NCBI GenBank assembly: GCA_019914945.1
Contig: CM034110.1
Span: 3,167,001-3,231,000 of the forward strand
Direction of reading: 5' to 3'
DNA: 64,000 nt
Source: Typha latifolia
Taxonomy: Eukaryota > Streptophyta > Magnoliopsida > Poales > Typhaceae
Shown here in pieces: positions 11,056 to 20,746 of this stretch. The notes beneath the pieces were generated by a model. The model did no database searches, was not told the origin of the DNA, and saw nothing but the letters and a program-made list of their open reading frames with translations. Position numbers and translations under genes: made by a program. Numbering within the stretch: position 1 is the first letter of the stretch; each line of letters begins with the position of its first letter.

Positions 11056-11349
11056 CTAGTACTCGTCGCCATTGTCTTTTGAACCTGCAGAATTTTTAGT
11101 CGGTGTTCTAAGTGCAAACCGCCCATCTCGGTTGCCCCAACTTGTTTTTGCTGCCATCTTGAGAGCCTTATATTTTTGCTCCATCCTCACGGCCTTCTCA
11201 AAGGCCTCTTCAAGAGTGGTAGGACATAGAGCACGAACATCCCCCTGTATCTCCTCTCGTAGCTCTGAAATAAATGTGTCTATTAATGTCGGTTCAAGCC
11301 AAGGTGGTTCACAACGACTACTAACTCTTTCAAACTCAGCTTGGTACTC
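11056..11349 (-). pseudogene. C element gag core, downstream half
   Basis: Reads EYQAEFERVSSRCEPPW, then LIDTFISELREEIQGDVRAL and EAFEKAVRMEQKYK: the conserved Ty3/gypsy Gag segment. Its 5' neighbour in the gene is at 11912-12338, separated by the solo B LTR. Taking out that LTR and one copy of the duplication leaves the frame open across the joint. Confidence 0.75.
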
Positions 11350-11911
11350 TAATATGATTCGGAATTCACCGATGTGGATGGCAACCAAAATATTATTATT
11401 GAAGAATTGAGTTTTGCCTTGCCTCCTTCATCTTCTTCGCTCTCGTTCTCTCAATCCCCAGCGACGCAGCTTCTAACCTCCCTCGACCGGCCAATCACCT
11501 TAGACCCTTAGGGACGACCCTCTTCTTCCCCTTCTTCCAATCTAACCAACACTTGCCCTAACTCTTCCATCAACCATAACCTTTCCATCACCACTTTTCA
11601 CCGGTGCCACCCCACAAATGCCGGTCCACCTCCAACACAGTCATCCTAGGATCTCGTGCCTCCATCCACGGATCCTAATAGACCACCCTGACATTCGTCC
11701 ATTAATTGGACGATATCTCGAGATCCCACATTCGATTTGCCTGAAATGTCATTTGTTGGAAAGCTCTTTTCTAGGGCTACATCATATCCAAATTTCACAT
11801 CGATCCGATGGGGACATATTTCGGGATCTTAGTTCAAAGTTTCGTGTCAGATCTAGTAAAGATCAGAGAATTGGAAGAGATCGAACCTTAGCCCAATGGG
11901 AGATCATATCA
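11350..11911 (+). mobile_element. Solo LTR of family B inside the C element gag
   Basis: Starts TAATATGATTCGG (degenerate TGATACGATTCGG) and ends GATCATATCA. The duplication TACTC flanks it (11345-11349 and 11912-11916). It lacks the U3 middle: TTCACCGATG runs straight into GATGTGGATGGCAACC, so the GCGTTCGAACGC array is gone. Confidence 0.85.
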
Positions 11912-12338
11912 TACTCCAATACGGTCATCATCTGAACCATCTTATTTAATGTGGCAGCAAAATCTTCATATGCCGCTGTTCCAAATCTGCGTGTAATCCT
12001 CCTATAAAAAACAACCCATTAGATAAATCCTCCATCACGAATAACCGATCTATACCAATGCAATGCCGTTTCTTGGAGGTGAAAGCTTGCCATCTGGACC
12101 TTTGCATCTTCCGCTGTATCTTGACAATCAAAATATTATTCAACTTGAAATACCAAATCCGTTGGATCATCACCTTGGAATTTTGGAAAGTCCAAGCATG
12201 CGGTTCTTCCTCGAATAGTATTGTCGGGTTCGTAAAAAATCCTTGGTTCAAGTCTAAACCTTTGTGCAAGTTGTTCACCTTCTCTAAATCCTTAAGCACG
12301 TCCATCACCATCTCCAAAGGGATCAACCTCATCCCCAA
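11912..12338 (-). pseudogene. C element gag, upstream part, broken
   Basis: An open frame (12338-11946) with SKVMIQRIWYFK and VMEDLSNGLFFIGGLHADLEQ. By position this is the N-terminal and middle part of gag. Its 5' side is cut at 12339 by an A LTR; the next gag piece is at 16311-16450. Confidence 0.55.
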
Positions 12339-12739
12339 TGTAACAACCCAACCTTAAAAAAAATTAAAATTAAATTAAACATTGTGCACGACATGGTTGG
12401 CCACACTGTGGTCGGCCTCGTGCCCATGCAGCGCCACCCATGCAGCTTGATGCTGCATGGGAGCACCATGCGTCACTTGCTCGGCCAGCTGGGCTCGGCT
12501 AGTTGGCCACAGCGGGCCCCACCCTATCGCCAGCACCAACTCCCCTCTTCCCACCGCCTCTCTTGCTCTCTTTTACTTCTCTCCACTCTCTCTCTTTTGG
12601 TTGCTCTCTCACTCTCCTCTTTCTCTCAAACTCTCTTTCTCCCTCTCTCTAACTACTACCACCGCCGCCCTGCCGGCCGGCGCTACCTCCCTTAGAACCG
12701 TCGCCGCCACCGATGAGGTCTCTCACTTCCCCTCTTTCT

Positions 12740-12746
<7 letters not shown>

Positions 12747-12794
<48 letters not shown>
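12747..12794 (+). repeat. (CT)n microsatellite in LTR A
   Basis: An almost pure CT run upstream of the hairpins; CT and CTT tracts are found at the same place in the A copies, including (GA)n at 63451-63543 in the reverse copy. Long low-complexity open frames on both strands come from it. Confidence 0.9.
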
Positions 12795-13042
12795 TCTCGT
12801 GTGCGCGCGCGCACTCGCACGCTATTACTCGTGTTCGGGCTCGTCGAAGTCGAGCAGCCAGCCACTGGCTGGCCAGCAGCGGTCGGTGCCCTTTCCGTCG
12901 GCCCGGGTCCGCAACCCCCTCCCTCCTCTCCTCCCTTCTTCTCCTCCTCCTCCTCCTCCTCCTCCTTTTCTTCTTCTTCTTTTTCTTCTTCTTTCTTCTT
13001 TCTTTTTCTTCTTCCTTGGCTTCTTCTCCTTCTCTTTTTGCA

Positions 13043-13099
13043 CAGTGTTGGGCTCGGCCCAACACTGTATTAGGCAGTGCTGGGCTGAGCCCAGCACTG
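13043..13099 (+). promoter_or_regulatory. Two perfect tandem hairpins of LTR A
   Basis: Hairpin 1 (13043-13067): CAGTGTTGGGC, loop TCG, GCCCAACACTG. Hairpin 2 (13075-13099): CAGTGCTGGGC, loop TGA, GCCCAGCACTG. Both have 11-bp perfect arms. The arms differ at one position (T versus C) and the partner base differs to match (A versus G), so pairing is kept. The same hairpin occurs at 52523-52548 and 63171-63191. Role unknown. Confidence 0.75.
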
Positions 13100-14248
13100 A
13101 TGGCAGTGATTTAACATTTTATTTTATTTGTGTTATTTATTTAGGTATTTTCTTCTTAATTAATACAAATAGATTATTTAGACATTAACTATTTTAATAA
13201 TATTATATATTCTTCGATATAATTATTATTAATTATAATTTGTATAATTAATGATTAATTAGGTATAAATATAGGTAATACTTATATTTACTATTTATAT
13301 CTCTATTAAATTAATATATAGATTTGTAAATTATAATTATCAAATTTATATAGTAATATTCTTATGAGATACATTTTAAGTAATTCTAATAATTTATTAT
13401 ACATTATTATTTTGTAACAAATAAAATACTAGGCTTATGTATTTATTTATTATTTTATAAGGTAATGATTACATAGTCTCTTATTGATCAAGATATAATT
13501 ATAATTAGATTTTTATCTATATTTTTATTTTTATTTATAATTAAAAATTGAGCTAGTTATAAATATAAGTATAAATTCTAAAACCTACTAAATCATCTTA
13601 TATTACATGAATGGTTTTAATTAGATGAACGGCTAACTTCATGTTACTTAAATATTTTCAGATCCCGAACCCCTTATTTAAGACCCCGTGGACCTTGCTA
13701 GCAATGAGTGTCACTCGGTTGAGTGGCGGATGTAAGGGATACGTGGTTTACGTCTTTAGATCAGTGTGAGTAGTTTTATCCCCTAGACTTCTTTCTCAAA
13801 TTAGGATATATTATATATTATGTACATACATATTTTGGCCTCTATCATGATTATATGACTTTATAGAGAGAAGATTTCAGTCAAGCATATTTTATCATGC
13901 ATTTTAATTAAGCTGATATGAGATTTGAGTACATTGGTGATGTATAGAGATGATTATAGATGACTATACTATTATGGTTTTATGTTAGGATGATCTCTAT
14001 CATGAGTATGCATGTGATAAACTAGCAGAAGTATACATGTGTTAGATACATGGTTAGAGTCGACATTGCATCATTTTTCTCTTGGCTTCTTTATCACCTA
14101 AATTCCCGAGTTGCATGATCTGTTGCAGTACTGAATGTATGCATATGACTTATTATGTATAGGAAATTATGAAAAGTACATATGTATGTGATGTGATGTG
14201 ATATGATGTGATGGCTGGAACGGTATTGGTCCGGACTAGTACTGGACA

Positions 14249-14476
14249 TACTCTTAGCATATGGCATTGTATGATGATGGCTGATGGTTGTACTCTTAGC
14301 GTATGATAGGGTACAACTATCATTGATATACCCTTAGTATATGGTAGGATATGATTACTTTCTTCTGAGATACCCTTAGCATATAGCAGAGTATAATTTA
14401 TCTATAGAGATACCCTTAGCATATGGTAGGGTATGATTTATCTATAGAGATACTCTTAGTGTATGACAGGGTATGG
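14249..14476 (+). repeat. Minisatellite of ~40 bp in LTR A
   Basis: About six units of TACCCTTAGCATATGGTAGG plus a TATGATTTATCTATAGAGA tail. Each unit has TACCC and GGGTA at its ends, a weak inverted repeat. The same array is at 51888-52122 (reverse). Other A LTRs carry only about two units with GCGGGTGGC in the middle instead. Confidence 0.75.
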
Positions 14477-15442
14477 TCTTAGCTTGTGATATGATGTATA
14501 TCGAGTTTGAGGCCGGGTACCGTAGTCCAGCATGGTGGATGATATTCAAAGTTGAGACGGATGATTGTGATAGTAAGAGATATGTGGATTATATCTAGTA
14601 GTTGGCATGCATCATGCATCATCATTGATGTGACTAGTATTATTGGATTATTATTGTTATACATGATATGTTGTTATATTCGGTAATGTTATATAGTAAT
14701 TTCATTATGTGATATATTTTTGGTTGAGGATATAATATGCCCATTCATGAGAATTGATTTGTATTCATATATATATATATATATATCATTGAGGATATAT
14801 ATGTATATGGTTATACATGGTATCATACTGCTTTTTGATTCATATTATCCAGTACGTGATTTACTCTCTGTTTGGCATCATTAATTCGGGGTAAGGTCTA
14901 TTCACTGAGCCTTTTGCTCATGACTCTCTTTATTTCTTTTCTAACCCCTACAGATATTATGGTACGTGACATCGACTTAAGATATCTTGATGAGATATTT
15001 TAGAGCAAAGATGATGTGAGCTATAGACGTGAGGTGATATAGAAGCTAGTTTAACCAGATATTGAGTTGTATCGTTGTTTGTTATATTTATACTTTATTG
15101 TATCAGACGATGATTTGTATAGTACATGTTAGATTATAGTGCACTCATGTATCAGTTGTTTAGTTGTATCTTGATGGTTTGTTGTGGCCTGTATGGGTTC
15201 TGCCAAATTAGGTAGTGGTCTAGTGTATATTATTGTGGACTTAGATATTCATATGTTAACAGATTTATTTGGTTGATAATATGATTCATTTGGTGTTGAA
15301 TTATGTGAGTATGAATATATTAGCAGGTATTTGATACGATTCGGACTTCACCGATGTCTTCTCGAGCATGGATTCACTTTAGGTGTGTTTTTGTTTCATG
15401 TTTTAGTGTTTAATTTTCATTAAAATAAGTTTTCTGTAAGTC

Positions 15443-15670
15443 GCGTTCGAACGCGGGTGGAGTGAGTTCGAACGCGGTTTGTGAACGGGGTTGTGAACGT
15501 GGTGAAGAGAATGTACTGTGCGTTCGAACGCACTGTGAACGCCTGCATCGCATTCGCAAATACTGACAGGCGCATTCGATTGCGCGTTCGAAAGCCTGCA
15601 TCGCGTCCGCAAATCCAGAAGAGCGAACTTGGTGCGTTCGAACGCGGTCGGGCGAGTTCGAACGCGGTTG
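15443..15670. repeat. GCGTTCGAACGC palindrome array in LTR B U3
   Basis: Several exact or near copies of the 12-bp palindrome GCGTTCGAACGC, spaced by 20-70 bp, with one-base variants and GCGTTCGCAAAT half-sites. It lies upstream of the TATA box, so in the U3 promoter part. Similar arrays: 7340-7445, 17075-17195, 28876-29122, 33344-33550, 37695-37910. Confidence 0.85.
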
Positions 15671-15713
15671 ACGAAAATTGTGTTTTTAGGGTTAATCTGA
15701 GTTGTTGGTTAGC

Positions 15714-15723
15714 CTATAAAAGG
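15714..15723 (+). promoter_or_regulatory. TATA box of LTR B
   Basis: CTATAAAAGG, identical in the B copy at 33595-33604, just downstream of the palindrome array. Likely the core promoter of the element. Confidence 0.6.
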
Positions 15724-16271
15724 ATGTGGTAGGCAACCAAATTGATTATTGATTATTGAGATTGAGTTTTGCCTTGCCTCCTTCATCTTCTTCGCTCCCG
15801 TTCTCTCAATCCCCGGCGACGCCACTTCTAACCTCCCTCGTCCGACTAATCACCCTAGTCCCTTAGGGGTGGCCCTCTTCTCCCCCTTCGTCCAATCTAT
15901 CCAACACATGCCCTAATCCTTCCATCAACCATAACCCTTCCACCATCACTTTTCACCGGTGCCACCACATTAACGCCGGTCCACCTTCAACCACCATTAC
16001 CTAGGATCACGTGCCTCCATCCACGGATCCAAAACAGATCATCTGACCTTTGTCCACAAATCGGATGATATCTCGAGATCCCCACATCCGCTTTGCCTGC
16101 AACTAGATTTGTTGGAAATATCTTTTCTGGGGCTACAACATATCGAAGTTTCACGTCGATCCGACGGCAGCATATTTCGGGATCTTATTTTAAAGTTCCG
16201 TGCCAGATCTAGTCCAGATCAAGAATTGGAAGAGATCGACTCTTCACCAAAAAGGCAAGATCGTATCAAGC

Positions 16272-16283
16272 TGGTATCAGAGC
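16272..16283 (+). other. PBS copy (tRNA-iMet type) at the end of LTR B
   Basis: TGGTATCAGAGC, complementary to the 3' end of initiator tRNA-Met. It sits between two copies of GATCGTATCA, 42 bp apart, so here it is inside the extended LTR. Confidence 0.75.
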
Positions 16284-16310
16284 TCCATAGCCAGAGGTGT
16301 GATCGTATCA

Positions 16311-16450
16311 AGAATTGGAAGAGATCGTCCTGCTGTGGTCGCTCCAAAAGAATCGGCCTCACGGTTAGGATCATCATGGATTGAGTCTTCACTTGTTGGT
16401 GTGCCCTCCATAGGTCTCCGTGTTGATGTCATATTCCTTGTTTTAACCAT
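16311..16450 (-). pseudogene. C element gag N-terminus
   Basis: Starts MVKTRNMTSTRRPMEG at 16450, 24 bp below the PBS, and stays open to the B LTR joint. Position right after the PBS fits the Gag start. It is separated from the rest of gag by 4 kb of nested LTRs. Confidence 0.6.
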
Positions 16451-16473
16451 TAATGGAGTTCTGAGGTTCACCT

Positions 16474-16485
16474 TCTCTGATACCA
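16474..16485 (-). other. Primer-binding site of the C element
   Basis: TGGTATCAGAGA on the minus strand, three bases after the 5' LTR end CCCATCA. Matches the initiator tRNA-Met 3' end except the last base. Confidence 0.8.
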
Positions 16486-16488
16486 CTT

Positions 16489-17264
16489 TGATGGGTTCTT
16501 GTACCAAAATGTCAGCTACGGAATAATTCCTTAAGATCTGAATTTATTATAGGAATTAGGCCATGCAATTGTGGGAAAATATTCATCATATATTCTTCTA
16601 TAGTCAGAAAATTACAAAACTAAGTGGATTAGATTCATAGCTTCCTAATCTACACCTTTCGTATGTATGCCCTTCGCAGATTCGAACTTAAACTAGGACG
16701 AAAATACAAAATAACATGGGTGATGGTGGTAGTGATGGGTGGAGTGGATGTTAGGGTTATGGATGGGTATGGAGGTGAAGGTGGATGGTGGATGTGATTA
16801 AGGGATATAGACGAAGGGAACGAAGTGGTCGAGATCTCAAAGAAGAGGGGTGACTCGATAGTCGAGGGAGATTAGAAGATAGGAGAAACCTTGTCAACGG
16901 TAGAGGTGAAAGTATGCTGAAGAGGGAGGGAGATTAGGGTAGATAGATGATAGAGAGGCAAGAAATTAATATTCCCATAGCATAATAAATTTGACTGCCA
17001 TCCACATATATATATAGGCTAGTCAACAAGTCCTAAAATAATAAGTAACCCTAATTCTAGAAGATTCCCGCCGATCGCGTTCGAACGCGCCCGATCGCGT
17101 TCGAATGCACAAAAGACGTTCTCTATATGTGCGAATGCGATGCAAGCATTTGCAAGGGCATTCGAATGTGACCCCACCTACGTTCGAACGCAACTTACAT
17201 GAATTTTATTTTAATAAAAATAAATAATTAATGCAGTAAGAAAAGATCCTAACTAAATGTAGTA
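16489..17264 (-). mobile_element. 5' LTR of the C element
   Basis: On the minus strand starts TACTACATTTAGTTAGGATC and ends CAAGAACCCATCA. U3 carries a GCGTTCGAACGC array at 17075-17195, followed by TATATATAGG. Partner of 6766-7517. Confidence 0.85.
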
Positions 17265-17722
17265 GTATCTTTCTGAACAGGCAGGCGGTAGTCTTATTCT
17301 CTAGATATCTTTTTCAAATTAGAATATATTATATAATTATGTATATGCATGTTTTGGCCTTAGGCATGATTATATGATTTTATCGAGAGATAGTTTCAGT
17401 CGAGCATATTTTATCATGCATTTGATTAGTATGATCTTGGATATGAGTATGATGGTGATATGTAGAGATGATTAGAGATGACTATATGATGGGATGATCT
17501 TTAGCATGAGTATGCATATGATAGATTAGCATGAGTATACATATGACAAACTAGCATGAGTATACATGTGATACATGTACTATTCGTGATTTCATCCCAT
17601 CATATACTTCTTTTGACTTTCTTACCACCTAAATTCATAATATGCGTAATTTATTATAGTACTGGATAAAATACATATGATTTGTTATTTAAAAGAAAGT
17701 ATGAAATATGATTGATAAAATT
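17265..17722 (+). mobile_element. LTR A2, second part
   Basis: Resumes LTR A after the duplicated GTATC: TAGTCTTATTCTCTAG, then TGCATGTTTTGGCC and CATGAGTATGCATATGAT. It breaks off near GATTGATAAAATTC where D begins. Confidence 0.7.
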
Positions 17723-17960
17723 CATATTTATTATTCCTTACCTTAATTCTGAATTTCCTTCTTAGAAGAAAAAAAGTCTCTTGAATTTTTTAACTTCGAA
17801 TTGTATCCTCATGAAAAGAATGTTTAAAAAAAGAACCTAATCGTTCGAATCTTTGTTGCTAAGTCTATAAATTATACGTCCCCTGGTTGAATCATAACGA
17901 CTTACTTCAATTTTCCAAAGACAGTCTAATTTGAGTTGGCTTCAACTCTCCAAGACCTAA

Positions 17961-18143
17961 TTACTTGTAAGCTGAATACGACAAAAGATTAACACTTGCA
18001 CCTAAATCCAAAAGGGCTTTATCAATGACATGATTGCCAATGACACACGAAATAGTAGGACAACCTAGATCTTTAAACTTAGGTGGAATGTTGTTTTGGA
18101 TGATTGAGCTTACCTGCTCAGCTAGGAATGCCTTCTTTTGCAC
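17961..18143 (-). pseudogene. D element protease, fragment
   Basis: Reads PPKFKDLGCPTISCVIGNH and then KALLDLGASVNLLSYSAYK. ALLDLGASVNLL is the retropepsin active site in the form usual for Athila/Tat-like elements. Truncated on the 3' side. Confidence 0.75.
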
Positions 18144-18389
18144 TTTTGATTTTTTTTTTCTGAGTGCAAAGATCCTTCAAAAATTTGGCATAAGTAGGAA
18201 CTTGCTTGATGGCATCGAGTAATGGAATGTTAATTTCAACTTGCTTAAATAATTCCATCATCTCACTAAAGTTTGTTCCTACTTTAGCCTGAGTTAGTCT
18301 TTGGGGAAATGGTGCTTTGGGAATAAAAGTATGCTTAGATGAATTTCTAGACTTAGGTAGAGACTGACTTGGGTTGCTAGAGTCAAAGG

Positions 18390-19883
18390 TTATAGTTCCA
18401 AATGAATTATCATGATTTTTTGTAGGACATAGATTTCTTCACCCTCTAAGATAGATTTTTCATGATTTGACACTTCAACCTTATTGTTGACTAGTTTTCT
18501 AAACCTAAGGGTAATGACTGATTGAACTTGTTCGTTGTGCACACTTGAGGTGGATGGTTGGCTTACCTCATATTGGCCCTTTGGGTTAGGAATGCGTTGA
18601 CTAGGAAATTTTTCTTGTTCTTTCGTACTAACCTTAGATGTTAACTGACCCACTTGATGTTGAAGCTGAGAAATAGCTTGAGAATTTTGTATATTGGTAG
18701 CTTTTATTCTTTGCAAATTAGCACTAGTTCTAGTGATAAATTTCTCTATCATTACTTCTAAGTTGGATGGTTGTTGCTGAGGTACTATAACCGATTGATT
18801 AAGAGGAGGGGCATAAGAGATAGGCCGAGTAGGAGGACGAAATTGGTTAAATCTTGGAGGTCTTCCTTAGTTTATTTGAGGCTGCTGTGGCCTCCAAGAA
18901 AAATTGGGGTGATTTCGCCAATTTGGATTGTATGCTTTAGAGTAAGGACTATTGAATGGCTTTCTAAATTGATTTAGGACATTTACTTGTTCATTAAACC
19001 CATCTTGATACCTTAAGGAAGGGCAAACCATTGTAGTGTGCATGAGACTGGCACAAACACTACAAACTTGAAATTGCACCTGATTTATAGGTTTCATAGT
19101 TTGACTTAACACAAGGGCATCAACTTTCGTAGACAAACTATCCAGTTGTGCATTCATACTCATATCAGGTTGAACTTCATATATTCCTCTCTTAGACTGT
19201 GACGTCACTCAACTTTCAGTACTAAAATCTCATTGTTGGGAATTTTCAGTTATTCTTTCAAAAAGAGCCCAAGGTTCAGGTGTGCTCTTAGCCATGAATG
19301 ACCCACCGTTCATGGACTCAACCAGATTACGATTTGTATTGATTAGACCATTATAGAAATACTGGACTAACCACCATTTTTCAAAATTGTGATGAGGGCA
19401 CTTAATTTGAAGATCCTTAAACCTTTCCTATGACTCATGAAATTTCTCTTCCTTTTTCTGCTTGAAAGTGGAGATGGCCAATCTATATTGATTTGTTCTA
19501 GGCATAGGATAAAATTTGGACACAAATTTATAGTTCATATCTCTCCAAGTGGTGATTGAGTTAGGCTCTAAGTGATCCAATCAAGCTCTTGCTTGGTCTT
19601 TCAATGAAAAAGGGAAGAGCCTTAGCTTAACAGATTCACCAGAAAAGTTTTGAAATTTGAATGTTGAACAAATATCCAAGAATTCATCAACATGAGAGTT
19701 TGGATTCTCATTTTCCTTACCATAAAAGGTAGGAAGCAATTGAAGGATGGCAGGTTTTAATTCAAAATGAGTTGCATTAGTGTTAGGTAACACAATGCAT
19801 TTTGAAGGTTGGGTTCCATTAGGGGCAAATCGCTCTTGTAAAGTTATGGTATCATCATGAACCGATTGATGATTTTCAGTCAT
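18390..19883 (-). pseudogene. D element gag, broken
   Basis: Starts MTENHQSVHDDTITLQER at 19883. The retrotransposon Gag core follows: FELKPAILQLLPTFYGKENE, HVDEFLDICSTFKFQNFSGE and LRLFPFSLKDQARA. A zinc knuckle CSVCASLMHTTMVC (C-x2-C-x4-H-x4-C) lies near 19060 and a Gln-rich segment (18752-18660) precedes the protease. Stops and frameshifts split it into at least three frames. Confidence 0.75.
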
Positions 19884-20720
19884 TTTTTCCCTAGCAAGCT
19901 GACCAGAACTATCTCGAACCCAACCAATTTCTAAGTTTTAAAAAAGGCTCCACAAACACAAATCTTACCAAGCAAATCACAGTCAATAATTTGTGTTTTT
20001 AAAGTATAATATGAGAGTAAGCAATTTTTTTTTCAATTCTAATCTTGTAGAGAATCACTTCTCTTCTAATTAGAGAGCTCCTACTCCCTTTCAGAGTAAG
20101 CTAGAGGATTACCAGTTAAGGCCTACCAAAACACAACCAGGTAAGTTACCAGTTCCCTTAGGTGCCTCAGTACAGCTCTCCTTTTTGACAGAATTTACCT
20201 AGACATTGTAATTTGGAAGGTGCTCACTAGGCTTACCAAAAGATAACTCTTTTCGAGAGGTTCCTATGTGCTATGTGAAATCCTTTGGCCGACATCTACT
20301 TGTTTTTAAGTTAGAAGTTTGGTTTGGGTTTTAAAATGAAAGGGGATGATTAACTTAAGTGGGCAAGAATGTGGTGATTAAATCTACTCTTTATCTTGGT
20401 GAGGTTTGTGCCCTTACTAAATATTTTATGCAAATATGAATGCACAAATAATCACACAGAATCAGTTCAGAACCCACTGACAGGAGATTTGTGGGTAGTG
20501 TTAAGAAAATTCAAACTTTCCAATCGAGTCCACCAGTTAGCAATTACTTTGCTGGGAGTAATTTTTAAGCAATTTTCTTTTCTTCAAGCACAATCCTCTA
20601 TTGTTTTTTAGTTTTTGTAGAATAATTCAAAACAATAACAAAATTTGAATATTTTAAAAAAAAATTATTCTAATTTTTAAAATTTTATTTTAAACAACTA
20701 GTAGAAAATTTTTCAAAACA

Positions 20721-20740
20721 AGTCCCTGGCAACGGCGCCA
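20721..20740 (-). other. PBS of D (GGCGCCGTTGCC type)
   Basis: TGGCGCCGTTGCCAGGGACT on the minus strand, six bases after the LTR. This PBS is known from Athila/Tat-type elements (tRNA-Asp family); it agrees with the protein assignment. Confidence 0.75.
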
Positions 20741-20746
20741 AAAACT

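Larger units (their letters stand above)
12339..15331 (+). mobile_element. Family A LTR inside C gag, almost complete
   Basis: Starts TGTAACAACCCAACC and shows the full LTR A order: head with GGCCACACTGTGG, CT-rich tracts (12535-12660 and 12747-12794), CTT-rich tract, two perfect hairpins (13043-13099), AT-rich body, the phrase TTATTTAAGACCCCGTGGACC (13674), a ~40-bp tandem array (14249-14476), the GGTAAG...CAG block and GATATTATGG. Only about the last 140 bp are missing, lost at the joint with the B LTR at 15332. Confidence 0.8.
15332..16310 (+). mobile_element. Family B LTR with a 42-bp extended end
   Basis: Starts TGATACGATTCGGACTTC. U3 holds the GCGTTCGAACGC array (15443-15670), then a TATA box (15714-15723). 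GATCGTATCA ends the LTR proper at 16268. It is followed by AGC, a tRNA-iMet PBS copy (16272-16283) and leader, and then a second GATCGTATCA ending at 16310. The left joint with LTR A shares TGAT. I find no duplication around it. Confidence 0.75.
6766..17264 (-). mobile_element. Complete but broken Ty3/gypsy element, family C
   Basis: Minus-strand element: 5' LTR 16489-17264, PBS 16474-16485, gag, protease, RT, RNase H, integrase with chromodomain-like tail, PPT 7528-7538, 3' LTR 6766-7517. A 5-bp duplication GTATC flanks it (6761-6765 and 17265-17269), in the middle of LTR A2. Three further LTRs sit inside it (11350-11911, 12339-15331, 15332-16310). The two C LTRs differ mostly by transitions, so it is not young. 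All its frames are broken. Confidence 0.85.

Noticed and set aside
12457..13188. Open frames up to 243 aa on both strands over 12457-13188
   Set aside because: They run through (CT)n and CTT tracts of LTR A; the proteins are Ser/Leu/Phe or Arg/Glu/Lys runs with no domain, and other A copies give different frames.
15403..15732. Antisense and sense frames rich in RSNA/FERT repeats (also 28838-29115, 33304-33570, 37755-38024)
   Set aside because: They are translations of the GCGTTCGAACGC array in LTR U3; the frame is open only because the motif has no stop.
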